In this document: piece after piece, positions 34,450 to 45,470 of the stretch | Numbering within the stretch: position 1 is the first letter of the stretch | Layout of the letters: the number at the start of each line of letters is the position of its first letter | Source of the DNA: Rhizomys pruinosus | Taxonomy: Eukaryota; Chordata; Mammalia; Rodentia; Spalacidae | Assembly (NCBI GenBank): GCA_009823505.1 | Contig: VZQC01001015.1 | Location: 350,307 to 414,306, forward strand | Length of the DNA: 64,000 bases | Direction: 5' to 3' | Made by a program: the position numbers and the translations under genes | The notes under the pieces: generated by a model | What the model was told of the DNA's origin: nothing | The model's database searches: none | The model's input: the letters and a program-made list of their open reading frames with translations, nothing else

Positions 34450-34976
34450 GTCAACTATTGGGTTGGGGGATGGCTTGGTAAAATGCCAGTGGCACGAGCA
34501 TGAAGACTTGGGTCTAAGTGCCCAGCACCTGTAAAAATGAGATGGCGACACTTTATAACCTCAGTTCTGAGGGCAGGGAAGAAGACAGGCTCCTTGGAGT
34601 CTAGATGTAGTCTCCTCAAATGGGTGAGCTCCAAGTTCAGTGAGAGACCTGGTCTCGATAAATCAGATGGAGGACCTGGAGAGATGCTCAGTGGTTAGGA
34701 GCACTGGCTGCTCTTGCAGAGGACCTGAGTTTGATCCCCAGCACCCACATGGCAGCTAACAACCATCCCCAACTCCTGTTCTAGGGGATCCAACACCCTC
34801 TTCTGGCTTCCATGGCACTGTATGACATGTGTGCACTTACATGCAAGTAGAACACTCTTACACATAAAATAAACAATTTTTTTAAATTTGGGGAAAATAA
34901 GATGGAGAATGATTGAGGAAGACACCCAGTGTTGAATTCTGACTTCCACAAGGATATGTACAGATGTGTGCACACA

Positions 34977-35016
<40 letters not shown>

Positions 35017-35033
35017 TACACATGCTTGTACAC
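34450..35033 (+). mobile_element. B4 SINE split by a B2
   Basis: The left part (34450-34672) has a GGGTTGGGGGATGGCTTGG head and GTGAGAGACCTGGTCTCGATAA. The right part (34895-35033) has CTGACTTCCACAAGGATATG and a (CA)n tail at about 34969-35010. Confidence 0.8.
34673..34894 (+). mobile_element. B2 SINE inserted in B4
   Basis: B2 head with a small deletion (CTGGAGAGATGCTCAG), B-box GTTTGATCCCCAGC, and an AT-rich tail. TSDs AAATCAGATGGAG / AAATAAGATGGAG lie at 34660-34672 and 34895-34907 (one change). Confidence 0.92.
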
Positions 35034-36085
35034 TAGACACACAGGAGAAATAAAACAGCTTTTTTTATCAGCAAATCCAAGAAGAGTTACAGCAAAAAAT
35101 CCCATTCTATTTTAACCTACTTATAGTAGCAGATATTTATTCATGCAATAATATGTGGATGCATTTTAACCCCATTTTTTTTCATAATTTCAGGGAAGAC
35201 AGGGTGGTTCTGTTAGAAAAAAATAATGGGAAGAGAATTGGAATAAAATGTGATGTTAGATCTCAGGTCACCAATTTGGAATTTGTGTCAGATCTGGCAA
35301 CTTGCATTTGCCATGACTCCGAAATGAACTGTGTAAGGATTAAACATCAGATGTGTGGAGATGGCACAGTAAGGAAGGTTCGAGTCCCTCCTAGGCAGCA
35401 AGATTACTCAGATCAGGCTTGATCGTGCTCTGGCCAGAAAAATCTGAGCAAAAGTGCTGACTGCATCTCCAGCAACATTTCTCTTACATACACAACGTTC
35501 TGCGGCCCTATGCGGCCCTATGCTGCCCACTTACCCTCTCTTACCCCTCCTCCATTCCTGCCCCCCACTTCCTAACCAGTCTGCTTCCTACTTCCCTGTC
35601 TCTTTTTCTGTGTATATGTGCAGGTCTGGTGCTGTCTGTCGCTGATGGCTGCAGCTGTCCTGTCCAGGACGCATCGTTTCCAGGCACCGCTGCCCATTCC
35701 CCAGCTCTTCACCTTTCTGCCCCTCTTTGGACGATGTGTTTTTTGGAGAGCTGGTCCTTGCAGTCCCTGGCTTCTCTATCATCCTGGGTCCCAGAGTGAA
35801 CAGAGCGTGAAGCTGAGCTGCAGCTGGTCAAGGGTGGATAATAGCATGGGCAAGAACTTGACCTTTGTTTTCGCCTCTGTGATCACAGAGCCATTTGTTA
35901 CTGCCTTGTAAGCTGGCCTTCCACATGGAGTGTTTGGTGCCCTGGGCACAACAGACAGGCCGTGTGTGTGGAATAGAGTGGGACTCATTCCTCTATTTCT
36001 TCCCCAAAGGAGGAAAAAACAACCATTTCTGGTGTTCATCTGCTGCCTTCAGAGGTCGTGCTTAACTTTGCTATTTGTTTTGTGT
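35034..36085. other. Unique-looking block
   Basis: No recognised repeat or gene. It contains a splice-site-flanked open stretch at 35194-35332, discussed as a finding. Confidence 0.4.
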
Positions 36086-36213
36086 TTTGTTTTTAAAGAC
36101 AGGGCATCCCTGTAGCCCCAGCAGGCCTTGCTACGTAGACCAGGCTGGCCTCAATTTCAGTGAGATCTGCCTGCCTCTCCCTCTCATGTGCTGGGATTAA
36201 ATTCGTATGTCAT
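36086..36213 (-). mobile_element. B1 SINE
   Basis: Reverse B1: AAAGACAGGGCATCCCTGTAGCCCC ... TGAGATCTGCCTGCCTCTC ... TGCTGGGATTAAATTCG. Moderately diverged, with the last bases altered. Confidence 0.88.
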
Positions 36214-36762
36214 CACACGTTCCCTTTTTATTTGAATGACAGTTATTATCTTCTAACTTCCTCTTTCTCCATGCCTGGGACTTCTGAGACCCACTGTCCA
36301 GGAGCTCCAGCAACGTGGACTGCATTTCCCCCAGGCACACACATCTCCCTGACTCCCAGGGCCCTCCTCTACTAGGAGTGTGGACCAAATTCATTCTGCA
36401 CTCTTTCTTCAGACATCCCAGCCTGTCTGGAAAGCACTTTGGGGTCACAACCCCCACTGTGACATTGTAGACAGTTGTTCCATCCTGGTCTTTTCCCAAA
36501 CAGGATCAAGAGATTTGTTATACCACAAACACAAGAAGCAAAGACCAGAGCAACTCCACACAGCCCTATGGAAATGTCCAGAGTCACTTCCAGGAGGGAG
36601 GGAAGTAGCCCCACTTAGTGTGACCTCGCGACTGACTTCTGCCCCTTTTGTGTGGGCACAGAGATAGAGCAATAAACTTCTCAGAAGATATTTTACCACA
36701 GGAAAATAGTAGAGTGGATTGGAGGAACTTTACCCCTGGTGAGATGAAAACAGACACCTTCA
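36214..36762. other. Unique-looking spacer
   Basis: No recognised repeat. Overlapping frames on both strands at 36372-36699 lack motifs and shadow one another. Confidence 0.4.
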
Positions 36763-37115
36763 CTTTTGCTTCTTATTGCTGGGATACAACTCTGGACAAA
36801 ACAACCTAGGGAGGGAACGAATCATTTGCTTTACATATCGCGATCACAGTTCATCTTTGAGGGAAGCCAGAGCAGGAGCTCAGGAAGAGCCTGGAGGCTG
36901 CAACTAAGCCACTGACCATGGAGGAACCCTGCTTCCATGGCCTGTGCTCAGCCTGCTTTCATATACATCCAAGGACCACCTGCCTAGGGGTGGCACCATT
37001 CATAGTGGGCTGGGCCGTCCCACATCACTTAACAAGACGTGGCCACAGGCCAATCTGATAGAGGTAATGCCGCTGCTGAGCTTCCCTCCAGCCCGAGTGT
37101 GTCAAGTTAACAATG
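36763..37115 (-). mobile_element. MaLR-like solo LTR
   Basis: Same family as 10010 and 50249: TTCTTATTGCTGGGATACAAC, GGTGGCACCATTCATAGTGGGC, ending GTGTGTCAAGTTAACA. Confidence 0.7.
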
Positions 37116-37132
37116 GGGGCCATCTAGATGGT

Positions 37133-37246
37133 GGATGGTATCTCCCACCACAGAGGATGGTATCTCCCGCCACCATGGAGGGTGGTGTCTCCCACCACTA
37201 AGGAGGATGGTATCTCCCGCCACTATGGAGGATGGTATCTCCACAC
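37133..37246. repeat. 25-bp minisatellite, 4-5 units
   Basis: Units beginning GGATGGTATCTCCC recur at 37133, 37155, 37180 (variant GGGTGGTGTCTCCC), 37205 and 37230. Unit lengths are mostly 25 bp; the first is 22. It starts just beyond the LTR end. Confidence 0.93.
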
Positions 37247-37699
37247 CCACATAAATGAAGTCTGCACTTAGTTCATCAAGACCAGGATTTCATGTGCAGT
37301 TAGGGGAGAATTATAAACAACTAGCCAATAGGTGCAGGAGAGAGGGTATGGAATCTCAGGAGAGGGTCCAATAACCTTCCCTACCATCTCCCACCAGAAA
37401 ATGTCGATAGTGAATGAACAGGACCTCAAGGATCTCTTGCAAATAGTACTGCTGCTCTGATGCACAGGATGGAAGGCAGTGATCTACAGCAAATGGAAAC
37501 CTACTTGTGCAAATCCTGATAGCTTCTTGCAGTTAAACAAACAACACGGTGAATCTTGTTGGCATGTGCATCAGCCCCAGGTGAGAAGTTCTCCTTTCCA
37601 CAAGATGCAGGCTTTCCTGGACTTCCGCTGAAGGCATCAGATTATAATGTTCTTTCGCATGGGTCAGATACAGAACAACTCATCCAAAGGGTCTCAAAG
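37247..37699. other. Unique-looking spacer
   Basis: No recognised gene or repeat. Confidence 0.4.
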
Positions 37700-37850
37700 T
37701 CTCCATCTCAGCCACTCAGTTGTATTCCATGAAGGAAGCTATGGATGATATATAAACAACTGAATGTGGCTTTGTTTCAATAAAACTTTATTCATACAAA
37801 GGTGTTGTGGGTCGGATTTGTCTGCAGATTCATGACCTTTTGGTCTCTAT
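37700..37850 (-). mobile_element. hAT transposon fossil
   Basis: TCAGCCACTCAGTTGTATTCC, GAAGGAAGCTATGGATGATATATAAACAACTGAATGTGGC, TTTCAATAAAACTTTATTCATACAAAGG and GTGGGTCGGATTTG match an old mammalian hAT non-autonomous element in order. The opposite strand appears at 46914. Confidence 0.72.
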
Positions 37851-38072
37851 TTTCAGGTAGAGTTTAAACTCAGGTCTGTTTGATCTACCTAAGACTTAGA
37901 TAAATCAATATTTCTGAATGATTTTTAACTTGAATATTTATAAAATAGTGTACTTGAGAATAAAAGATAATATAGAAATGTCTAAACTTTTCCCTTAAGT
38001 GATAGATATTTAATAGATCCATATATATTATATCAAACTATGAAAATATTAAGCTTTAAGAGGAACTTGTAG

Positions 38073-38219
38073 TGGTGGTGCACGCCTTTAATCCTAGCAC
38101 TTGGGAGGCAGAGGCAGGCGGATCTTTGTGAGTTCAAAGCCAGCCTGGTCTACAGAGTGAGTTCCAGGACTGCTGGGGCTATAGGGAGACCCTGTCTCGA
38201 AAACACACACACAAAAAAA
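38073..38219 (+). mobile_element. B1 SINE, 5' slightly truncated
   Basis: Near-consensus B1 from TGGTGGTGCACGCCTTTAATCC to GACCCTGTCTCGAAAA. Perfect 14-bp TSDs AGAGGAACTTGTAG lie at 38059-38072 and 38220-38233. Confidence 0.97.
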
Positions 38220-38364
38220 AGAGGAACTTGTAGTTTCTCTTAAGAAATTGGTAAAATTCTTAGAGAAACACACCATGCATAAGTAAAGACATTGCCAAAG
38301 CTCTGTAACAAAGAGCCCAAGAAATTACAATGGTTTTATAATATAGAAATATATCTTTCCTAAT

Positions 38365-38445
38365 TTTTCTTTCCTTTTCTTTTCCTCCTCTTCTTCCTCT
38401 TCCTCTTCCTCCTCTTCCTCCTCCTTCTTCTCTTCTTATTCTTTT
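38365..38445. repeat. (TCC/CTT)n polypyrimidine tract
   Basis: About 80 bp of C/T with CCT and CTT repeats, nearly free of purines. Confidence 0.9.
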
Positions 38446-38524
38446 TGTTTCTGTACTAGGAATTGAACTTGGGCCATCTGCCATGATAGACAAATGTTCT
38501 GCCTTTGATATGTGTCTGTCCCTC

Positions 38525-38689
38525 AAGCCGGACGTGGTGGCGCACGCCTTTAATCCTAGCACTTGGGAGGCAGAGACAGGGGGATCTCTGTGAGTTCAAG
38601 GCCAGCCTGGTCTACAGAGTGAGTTCCAGGACAGCTGGGGCTACTGGGAGACCCTGTCTCAGAAAGGCAAAAAAAAAAAAAAAAAAGAA
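38525..38689 (+). mobile_element. B1 SINE, young-looking
   Basis: Complete B1 (GCCGGACGTGGTGGCGCACGCC) with an 18-A tail. Perfect 15-bp TSDs ATGTGTCTGTCCCTC lie at 38510-38524 and 38690-38704. Confidence 0.98.
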
Positions 38690-38719
38690 ATGTGTCTGTC
38701 CCTCTTTTATTGTTTCTTT

Positions 38720-38944
38720 ATTATTTTTTAATATTGTAATTTATTATTTTTACTTTATGTGTATGCATGTATTTCCTGCATTTATGTAAATGCACCTGTG
38801 TCATGCAATGCCCATGGAGGTCAGAAGAGGGCATTGGATCCTCTGGAACTGGAGCTACAGATGGTTGTTTGCCTCCACGTGGTGCTGGGAGCCAAATCCA
38901 GGTCCTCTGCAAGAGCAGCCAGTGCTGTTAACGGCTGAGCCATT
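38720..38944 (-). mobile_element. B2 SINE, diverged
   Basis: Reverse B2: TTATGTGTATGCATGTATTTCCTGC, CATGCAATGCCCATGGAGGTCAGAAGAGGG, GTCCTCTGCAAGAGCAGCC, ending GGCTGAGCCATT. Confidence 0.9.
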
Positions 38945-39449
38945 ATTTTTATTTTAAGACAAGATCTTACTAAGCTGCCCAGGTATCCATAAACTCACTC
39001 ACTCACTCTAACCTAAGCAGGCCTTGAACTGTGATCCTTCTGCCTCAGCCTCTAGGTAGCTGGGAATGACAGGCCTGTCTACTATACTCCCACAGAAGTG
39101 CATTGCTGTCTTTCAACACATTCAGCCCTATTCTTTCTTAAGAGACTAGCATGAATGATAGGCAGCTGAGCCTTGGGGGAAGGAAGAAGAGGCCAGAGAA
39201 CTCCCACACAGGTGTCCTGGGGCACATCAGATGAAAGCAGTCCACACCACTGTGGCTTCACCGCCATCAACCTCGATCTACTCTCATAGATACAATTCAG
39301 CTACGAGAGAAGGTGGGAAATGTAGGCTCAAGCTGCCCAACCACCTGCTTCTTTCTCCAGGGCATTGCGTGCTCTACCAAAAGGAAGATGGGGCAGAAGA
39401 AAGTGGCTGAGCAGTTGGAAGTCTTTACTGTCCACCACAGTGGAGAAAA

Positions 39450-39590
39450 ACCTTGGGCTGTGGAGCCAGACTGATCTAATTCCAAACGCTGGCTCCTGAG
39501 CTTGCTAGCTGGGTATATTAAAGAATTATTTAACTTTTCCAGCCCTGGTTTCCTTGACTATAGAATGAGGGAAATATCAACAGTCTCTCT
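39450..39590 (+). mobile_element. MIR SINE
   Basis: GGAGCCAGACTGATCTAATTCC, GCTTGCTAGCTGGGTATATTAAAG, TTTCCTTGACTATAGAATGAGGG: MIR core in order. Confidence 0.75.
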
Positions 39591-40616
39591 AGACCCCTCA
39601 TTTTGAAAGTTTCGTTTCCATCCTAAATATCCTGTCCAGGGAGGGAAATCTAAATGATCACCTCTAGACATCATCCCCAGTCCAGCCCAGCTTATCAAAG
39701 GGTACCATGAGAAGGAGTATTGGACTACCCTGTCCACTGGGGGTCCCAGCAATAAGAATAGGAATGGGCTGAGTTGAACAAGAGTCCAGGAGGAAAGCTC
39801 TCTTTAACACACCAGGCTTCACATTTCCAAAGCTAAACTATTTTCTTTGTGAGGTCATGCTATTTTGGTTGACAGAGGCACCTGTGGGCCCCTGTCCAAT
39901 GGGGAAACAGCTGCTCCGCTCCCCCGCCCCACCGTCACTGCTTTGCTCATTTTATGGGTTTTTCTTGTTGGAAAGTCACGGAGAAAGAGCCCTGTGGAAA
40001 TGGTTCTGGAAATAGAGTAAGGATGCGCCCCAGACTGACCTCCCCTTCCCTTCTACCAAAACTCGTCTTTGCTCTTAACCCATTTTGCAAATCTGTGCAA
40101 TGTAAATGCTTCCTGTTTCCATCTTTCCCCAGTCTTAAGTGACTCCTCAAGTTACTTTTCCTAATAAGACCTGATACCTTTCCAAACAATTCATTTCCTC
40201 TTCTCATCAATAGCTCCATAACACACCCACCTCTGTAAATTGCTTCAAGGATTTAATGAGCTGACTCAGGCCAGGTTTCTAGAACAAATCCTAATGATGT
40301 GAGTGCTGCCATCAAAGTCGTCCCCTGCACCCTGGAGGAGGCTCTGACAAAGCTGCCCAGTCCCTTCTCATGGCCACCATCCAAGTGTAGCCAATGGAAT
40401 AGTCTCTGTTCTCTGGCTTCAAGTCTCCGTTATCCAGTCATTCTGTCTACACTGAAATATCACAAGACTAGTTACTAATAAATATCACGGAATTCTTTGG
40501 CTGCTCTTGCTTAAAAGACACCTTAAATGAAAGCCCAGAGCAGCTATGCAGCTGAAAGAGGAAACGTCCCATGGCAGGCTCTGAAACATGGCTACTTCCT
40601 GTTCCTTATTGCATGG

Positions 40617-40623
<7 letters not shown>
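39591..40623. other. Unique-looking block
   Basis: No recognised repeat, RNA gene or coding motif in 1.0 kb. Confidence 0.4.

Positions 40624-40681
<58 letters not shown>
40624..40681. repeat. (TC)n microsatellite
   Basis: About 29 uninterrupted CT/TC units. Confidence 0.98.
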
Positions 40682-40683
<2 letters not shown>

Positions 40684-41944
40684 CCTTACTTCTAAAGCAG
40701 TGGGGCTTTAGAGCCAGCTTCTCTCACTATAAAAACGCTGGCAAGTTGAGAGGGTCTTCATCCACCGTGACCCACCCAGTACTTCTTTGTTACTGCCTTT
40801 CTTCCCTGTCTGTTTTCTAAATGAATTCAGAGTTTGTTATGATTAAGTTCTTTGAGGATGAGAGCAAGGGTAGTCTGAGAGCAGCCTCACAGTGAATCAT
40901 TGCAGGTACCTGTGAAAGAATTCAAAACCTATTAAATGCTTAATATTTATCGTCTTGGCTTCTTTTCCAGCATTTCATGTTCCCAATAACAAAGAATTGG
41001 AAACTTCTGAGCACAAATCTGAGACATTTCATAATTATTTACAACTATGTGTATTTGACAACAAATCCCGTGTTTACTTTTAAACAGTAGAAGACTGCTT
41101 ATAAATAGAAATAATAGAACAATTTTGCATTAAATAAATCTTGCATCTGCTGTTTAGCCACTTGAGGGGAAACAATTTTCTAACAAGTGGCAATGGTCAA
41201 GAAAGCTATGAAATTTAGGCCAGTTGTCACGGAAAATAACTTATTAGTTGCTAAGCTACCAGTCCTAAAAGGAACTCAATTAGGGGAGACGAACATGCTT
41301 AACTAGACCCACTGAATTTGAGAGCAGAAAGTTGTAGCTGTCAGGTGATTGGAGGGGGGTGGCAGAGGAAGTGATTGACAAACTGGCCTTTGCCTGGCAT
41401 CAAATTTGGCTTTGATTTTGTGAGTGACTGACAGGCGGCTGTCATCTAAAAATGTGGACCATGTATCACATGGGACTATTTTGCAACAAAATGATTGACA
41501 CCTTGCAGAAATTGTCCCATAAACGGAGAAAACCAAATACAGATTTGTTGTGACACACATTTCCTTCTTACCTGTTCGTTTTGTGTGCAGAGCCAGGGGA
41601 AGTCCTGCTGGGTGCTAATTGATCCTTCTAATAGATAACAGCATAACAACAGTCAGCCAGATATCTGCAAAGAGCCCTGGGCCGTGAGGAGTCTGGAGAG
41701 AGGCGTGTAAGTTTTGGTTTTTATGTATATTGGTATTTTATTAATCAAGTCCCCTTTCACTGAGTCTGCTGCATTAATAAGCTAGATGTGTTGGCAGCCA
41801 TCTTTGCTACCTGTCACGAGCAGGGTTGTCAGATAAAATGCAAAATCTCATTTAAATGAATTTAAATTAAACAATGAATGATTATTTTAGTATGTATCCT
41901 GGGAATAACATGATATATGAATATACTTTTGAAAACTTATTGTT
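40682..41944. other. Repeat-poor block, possible conserved non-coding DNA
   Basis: Nothing repetitive recognised in 1.26 kb. It includes the motif cluster at 41372-41500. Confidence 0.4.
41372..41500. promoter_or_regulatory. Cluster of TALE-homeodomain-like motifs (tentative)
   Basis: TGATTGACA occurs at 41372-41380 and 41492-41500. Between them TGACAG-GCGG-CTGTCA at 41429-41444 is a perfect 6+6 inverted repeat. TGATTGAC and TGACAG are the known binding cores of PBX/MEIS and TGIF/MEIS proteins. That this is an enhancer is inference; short motifs can occur by chance. Confidence 0.25.
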
Positions 41945-42080
41945 TGCTGGGGGATATTGCTCAGTTTCTAGAGTGCCTGCCTAGCGTGCATGGAGCCCTG
42001 AATTCAATCGTCTGTACCAAGTATAACTGGATGTGGTAGTGCATGTCTCTAATCTCAGCACTCTGGAGATAGAGGGAGAG
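41945..42080 (+). mobile_element. ID-B1 dimeric SINE
   Basis: ID-like head (GCTGGGGGATATTGCTCAGTTTC ... GAATTCAATCGTCTGTACC) followed by a B1-like start (CTGGATGTGGTAGTGCATGTCTCTAATC). Confidence 0.72.
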
Positions 42081-42124
42081 AGACAGCTCCATTTGTAAAG
42101 GACTTTGAAGTAGGGGCTTCTGAG

Positions 42125-42320
42125 ACAGGTTGCTTTGGTTCAAATCCTACCCATGTTACTCCCCAGCCCTGTGACATTGAACATACAGCGTAACCTTGAT
42201 GTTATCTGTTTCTTCATCAGCAAAGTCCAGCTGACAGGTATACCTGCTGTGTGAGTTGTGAGGGTTGGATGATATGATTAATTCAGGGTGGTGAATGCCC
42301 TGGTCTGGCCAGGTTTCTTG
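42125..42320 (+). mobile_element. MIR SINE
   Basis: TTTGGTTCAAATCCTACCC, CCCTGTGACATTGAACATACAGCGTAACC, GAGTTGTGAGGGTTGGATGATATGA: MIR core. Confidence 0.7.
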
Positions 42321-42942
42321 GTGTAGAAGGACTCAAATAAGTACCTATTGAATGTTCGCATTATCCTATTTATTTTTACTTGAGGCCTCTTGAATTTTAT
42401 ACCAGAGGTGATGCGGAAGCATTATGAGGAATTCAGTCATCTATTCTGAATTGCATCTGGCCATCGAATGACTGTGACCCAGAGAAAAAGTGACAAAATG
42501 ACGTGGGTACCCTGAGCACAGAGCTCCGCAAACGACAGTGTCTTTGGCTGTAAGTTCTGCTTTATGGCTGTCTATAAAGCTGCCCATCAAAAAGCTCCCG
42601 ACAGATGACCTGCAGTAATAAGAATGGGAAGGAAGCGGCATTGCAGAACGGTGCACCTGGCAGGCACACAGATCACGGGAAGGGCAATCCCATAAAGCAC
42701 AGAGCGCCCTCCACCCTTCCCTCCTTGTCCCCCAACCCTTCTCCTGCTGGTGGTCTCCTTGCTCAGTTTCCATGTCCCGTTCTTTCTTTTCAGTGAATCA
42801 CATTTTTGACTCATGTATTCATTCAATCACTGATTCAGGAATTTTTTAAATGAGTCATACAACTTTATTGAGTGAATAACTGCCGCTCACATTTACTAAG
42901 GTTTTCTTATGTGATGGATACTTGATAATATGATAAAATAAA
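42321..42942. other. Unique-looking spacer
   Basis: No recognised gene or repeat in about 620 bp. Confidence 0.4.
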
Positions 42943-43440
42943 AACAGTGATATGAATATTTATTGAGCATTTAAGCCATGTCAGGTAGCATGTAAATTCT
43001 GTATATATATTATTTCATTTTATGATCATAAAAGTTATCTGCTAGGGGAAGGGGCTGGAGAGATTGCTCAGAGGTAAAGAGCACCGACTGTTCTTGCAGA
43101 AGACTGGGGTTTGAATCCCAGCACCCACATGGTGGCTAACAACAACCATCTTAATTCCAGTTCCAGGGGATCTGACACCCTCTTCTGACTTCCTCAAGCA
43201 TTGACCAACACAGGTGCACTTACATACACGCAGGCAATACAGGCATATACATGAAATTAAAAATAATAAGTAAAATATCTGTTAAAGTTATCTGAAGGTA
43301 ATGAATGGTTAAACTACTTTTATAGCTTGAGGGTAACATTTAGAGACTTTAGGTAAATTGCTCAAAGTTGTGTAACTATAATTATATAGCTTCAGGGTTC
43401 AAAATCATATCTGTACCACACACATGCTCTTTTAATCACT
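42943..43440 (-). mobile_element. MIR SINE split by a B2
   Basis: The left part (TATTTATTGAGCATTTAAGCCATGTCAGGTAGCATG) and the right part (GGTAAATTGCTCAAAGTTGTGTAAC ... TTCAGGGTTCAAAATC) are successive pieces of a reverse MIR, separated by the B2 at 43042-43283. Confidence 0.65.
43042..43283 (+). mobile_element. B2 SINE inserted in MIR
   Basis: Head GGGGCTGGAGAGATTGCTCAG, B-box GTTTGAATCCC, AT-rich tail. Perfect 11-bp TSDs AAAGTTATCTG lie at 43031-43041 and 43284-43294. Confidence 0.95.
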
Positions 43441-43682
43441 ACATGGGACAGTTTTAATGGATCTAAAACACCAGGCTATATTTCTTTTCTAGTAATGAAT
43501 TTCTAAAGAATATAGTACTTGAGCTGTGCCTTACAATACAGACAAGGGGACTTAAGAGGGCAGTTATTCTCATTGAAGCAATAGTATAAACCGAAAGGTG
43601 AAACAGAAACCCATGGTGTGGTCCTATTTTCTTGGCATCGTTCACTGAAGGGGTATTCAAACATCAGCATCAAGTTATCAAA

Positions 43683-44006
43683 GCCGGCTGAGGAGATGGC
43701 TCACTGGGGAAAGTGCCTGTGCCACCAGTCTGGGGACCTGAGTTCAGATCCCCAGCACCCATGTATAAAAACTGGGTGTGGTAGTGTGCACTTTTAATTC
43801 CAGCCCTGACAGGTGAATGCAGTAGCATTCTGGAGGATTTCAGGCCACTCTAGCCAATCAGTGAGAGACTCAAGGTAAATCAATAAGATGGAGAGAGATT
43901 GAGAAAGACACTCACTGTTCACACACACAGACACACACAGACACACACACAGACACACACACAGACACACACACAAACACACACACAGACACACACACCA
44001 ACACAC
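43683..44006 (+). mobile_element. B4 SINE with compound CA/CAGA tail
   Basis: Head GGCTGAGGAGATGGCTCACTGG, TTCAGATCCCCAGCACCC, ACTGGGTGTGGTAGTGTGC, AATCAGTGAGAGACTCAAGG. The tail at 43921-44000 is an ordered array of ACACACACAG-type units. Confidence 0.88.
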
Positions 44007-45385
44007 AAATAAAATAATAATAACGATAAGTAATTAAATATCTCCATTGACCATGACAGAAATCCAACTCAAACTGGCTTAAGCATACTGGCATGCACTT
44101 GAGTCAGGTGCACCTTGATCTAGTATCATCCAAGACATGCTTTCTCCCTGTCTCTCACGCTGTCACCCTCTTCTATGGAGTGCAAATGGATTCCCATGGG
44201 CAGGTTCAGCATCTTCTATTTTAGTTCCCCCTAATTCTTTGTATCTCACCCCACCTGCAACACAAGAACTGCTGCCCCCTGTTGCTCTCTAGAAGGAAAA
44301 GAATCCCTTTCCCACAATACCTTGAAAACTCCACATACCTCCTCAGCCCTCCCTCCCTGTCTGCCTATTATGCGTTGAACACTGTTGCTAGAGGGGTGGA
44401 GTGGGATGAGCTCCTTGGCTTCAGCCTCTGGGAAACTGAGGCACTGTCCACGTCTACAAGAGCAGCGTGGGGCACCAAGCACCCACAGCCCTAAGGCAAG
44501 CTTCAAATTGAGCTGCATCAAGAGGAGAAAATGAGCAGAAGTTAGGTGGCCACACAGCTGGAGCCTGTTGTACCAGATAATTTGGGGTTTTATTTAATTA
44601 CTAAGTACCCAAGTACATCTTCCTGAGCCCAGGACACCACAAGTCAGGCCTGCGTTAAACTAGAAATGTTACCTTATTCATTCTCATGTTGGAAGCATTT
44701 TTCTGGAATCAAATGCCTTTAACGTGAGTAAATAGAATTGTTTTTCTTCCCAAAGTGTTTCATCAGTCCCAAATTTCAAATTATCTGGAATATAATTACT
44801 GTCAGCTTTCTCTTTTATATCATCTTTGTCTCTTGCTTAAACACAGGATATCAATATGCAATATTTCAATTAAAATCAGATTAAGTACTGTTTCTTAACA
44901 AGGTGGTATTTCTGTTGCAGTTTGCTTTGTTGTTTAGTTGGCAAATGTGTTCAGCATGAAGAAACTACCCAGAATCACTTTTCTTTGGGTGACATTTTGA
45001 GCAGGAGGAAACTGCATGGCTGGGTGAATGACACCGTTCGCTACCAGTGGCTACCTTACAATCGGAAGCTCTTAAATGACCTCTCATTTCCATTTGAGCC
45101 ACATTATCACAGAGCAGTGGCATTCTGGGGGACTTGAGTCAGTCGAAGAATCGGAGTATGATTTTTATGAAACAAATGTGTGTATAAATTATCGCTTACT
45201 TCTCTTTTCTCTATAAATAGATCCATACTGTGAGCTATGGGGGGGGGTGGTGCTGAATTCTAGAATACTCATCCTGTCAGGGAAAGGGAGAAGGAAGCTA
45301 CCTGGTTGGATCAGAGTTTGGCACTGTCCAGCATCCTCTGGTTATATTGCTTGAAGGAAGAAGCCAGTGTGTGGATGCATGGGTG

Positions 45386-45387
<2 letters not shown>
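44007..45387. other. Repeat-poor block
   Basis: No SINE or LTR seen in 1.4 kb. It holds an open stretch after a good splice-acceptor-like sequence at 44921-45137 (see findings) and a G-run (45239-45246). Confidence 0.4.

Positions 45388-45470
<83 letters not shown>

Larger units (their letters stand above)
38446..39089 (-). mobile_element. B1-ID dimeric SINE, broken by two later SINEs
   Basis: The reverse ID part is at about 38452-38510 (TACTAGGAATTGAACTTGGG). The reverse old-B1 part is at 38945-39089 (ATTTTAAGACAAGATCTTACTAAGC ... GGGAATGACAGGCCTG). A B1 and a B2 sit between them. Confidence 0.75.

Noticed and set aside
35355..35400. tRNA-like A and B boxes (TGGCACAGTAAGG and GGTTCGAGTCCC)
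   Set aside because: The boxes are only a few bases apart, far too close for a tRNA, and no acceptor stem can be formed around them.
36372..36699. Three overlapping frames of 80-100 codons on both strands
   Set aside because: They shadow one another, lack motifs and have no conserved splice context that I can see.
43921..44000. Regularly spaced ACACACACAG units resembling a CRISPR-like array
   Set aside because: A compound CA/CAGA microsatellite tail of a B4; no unique spacers and a mammalian context.
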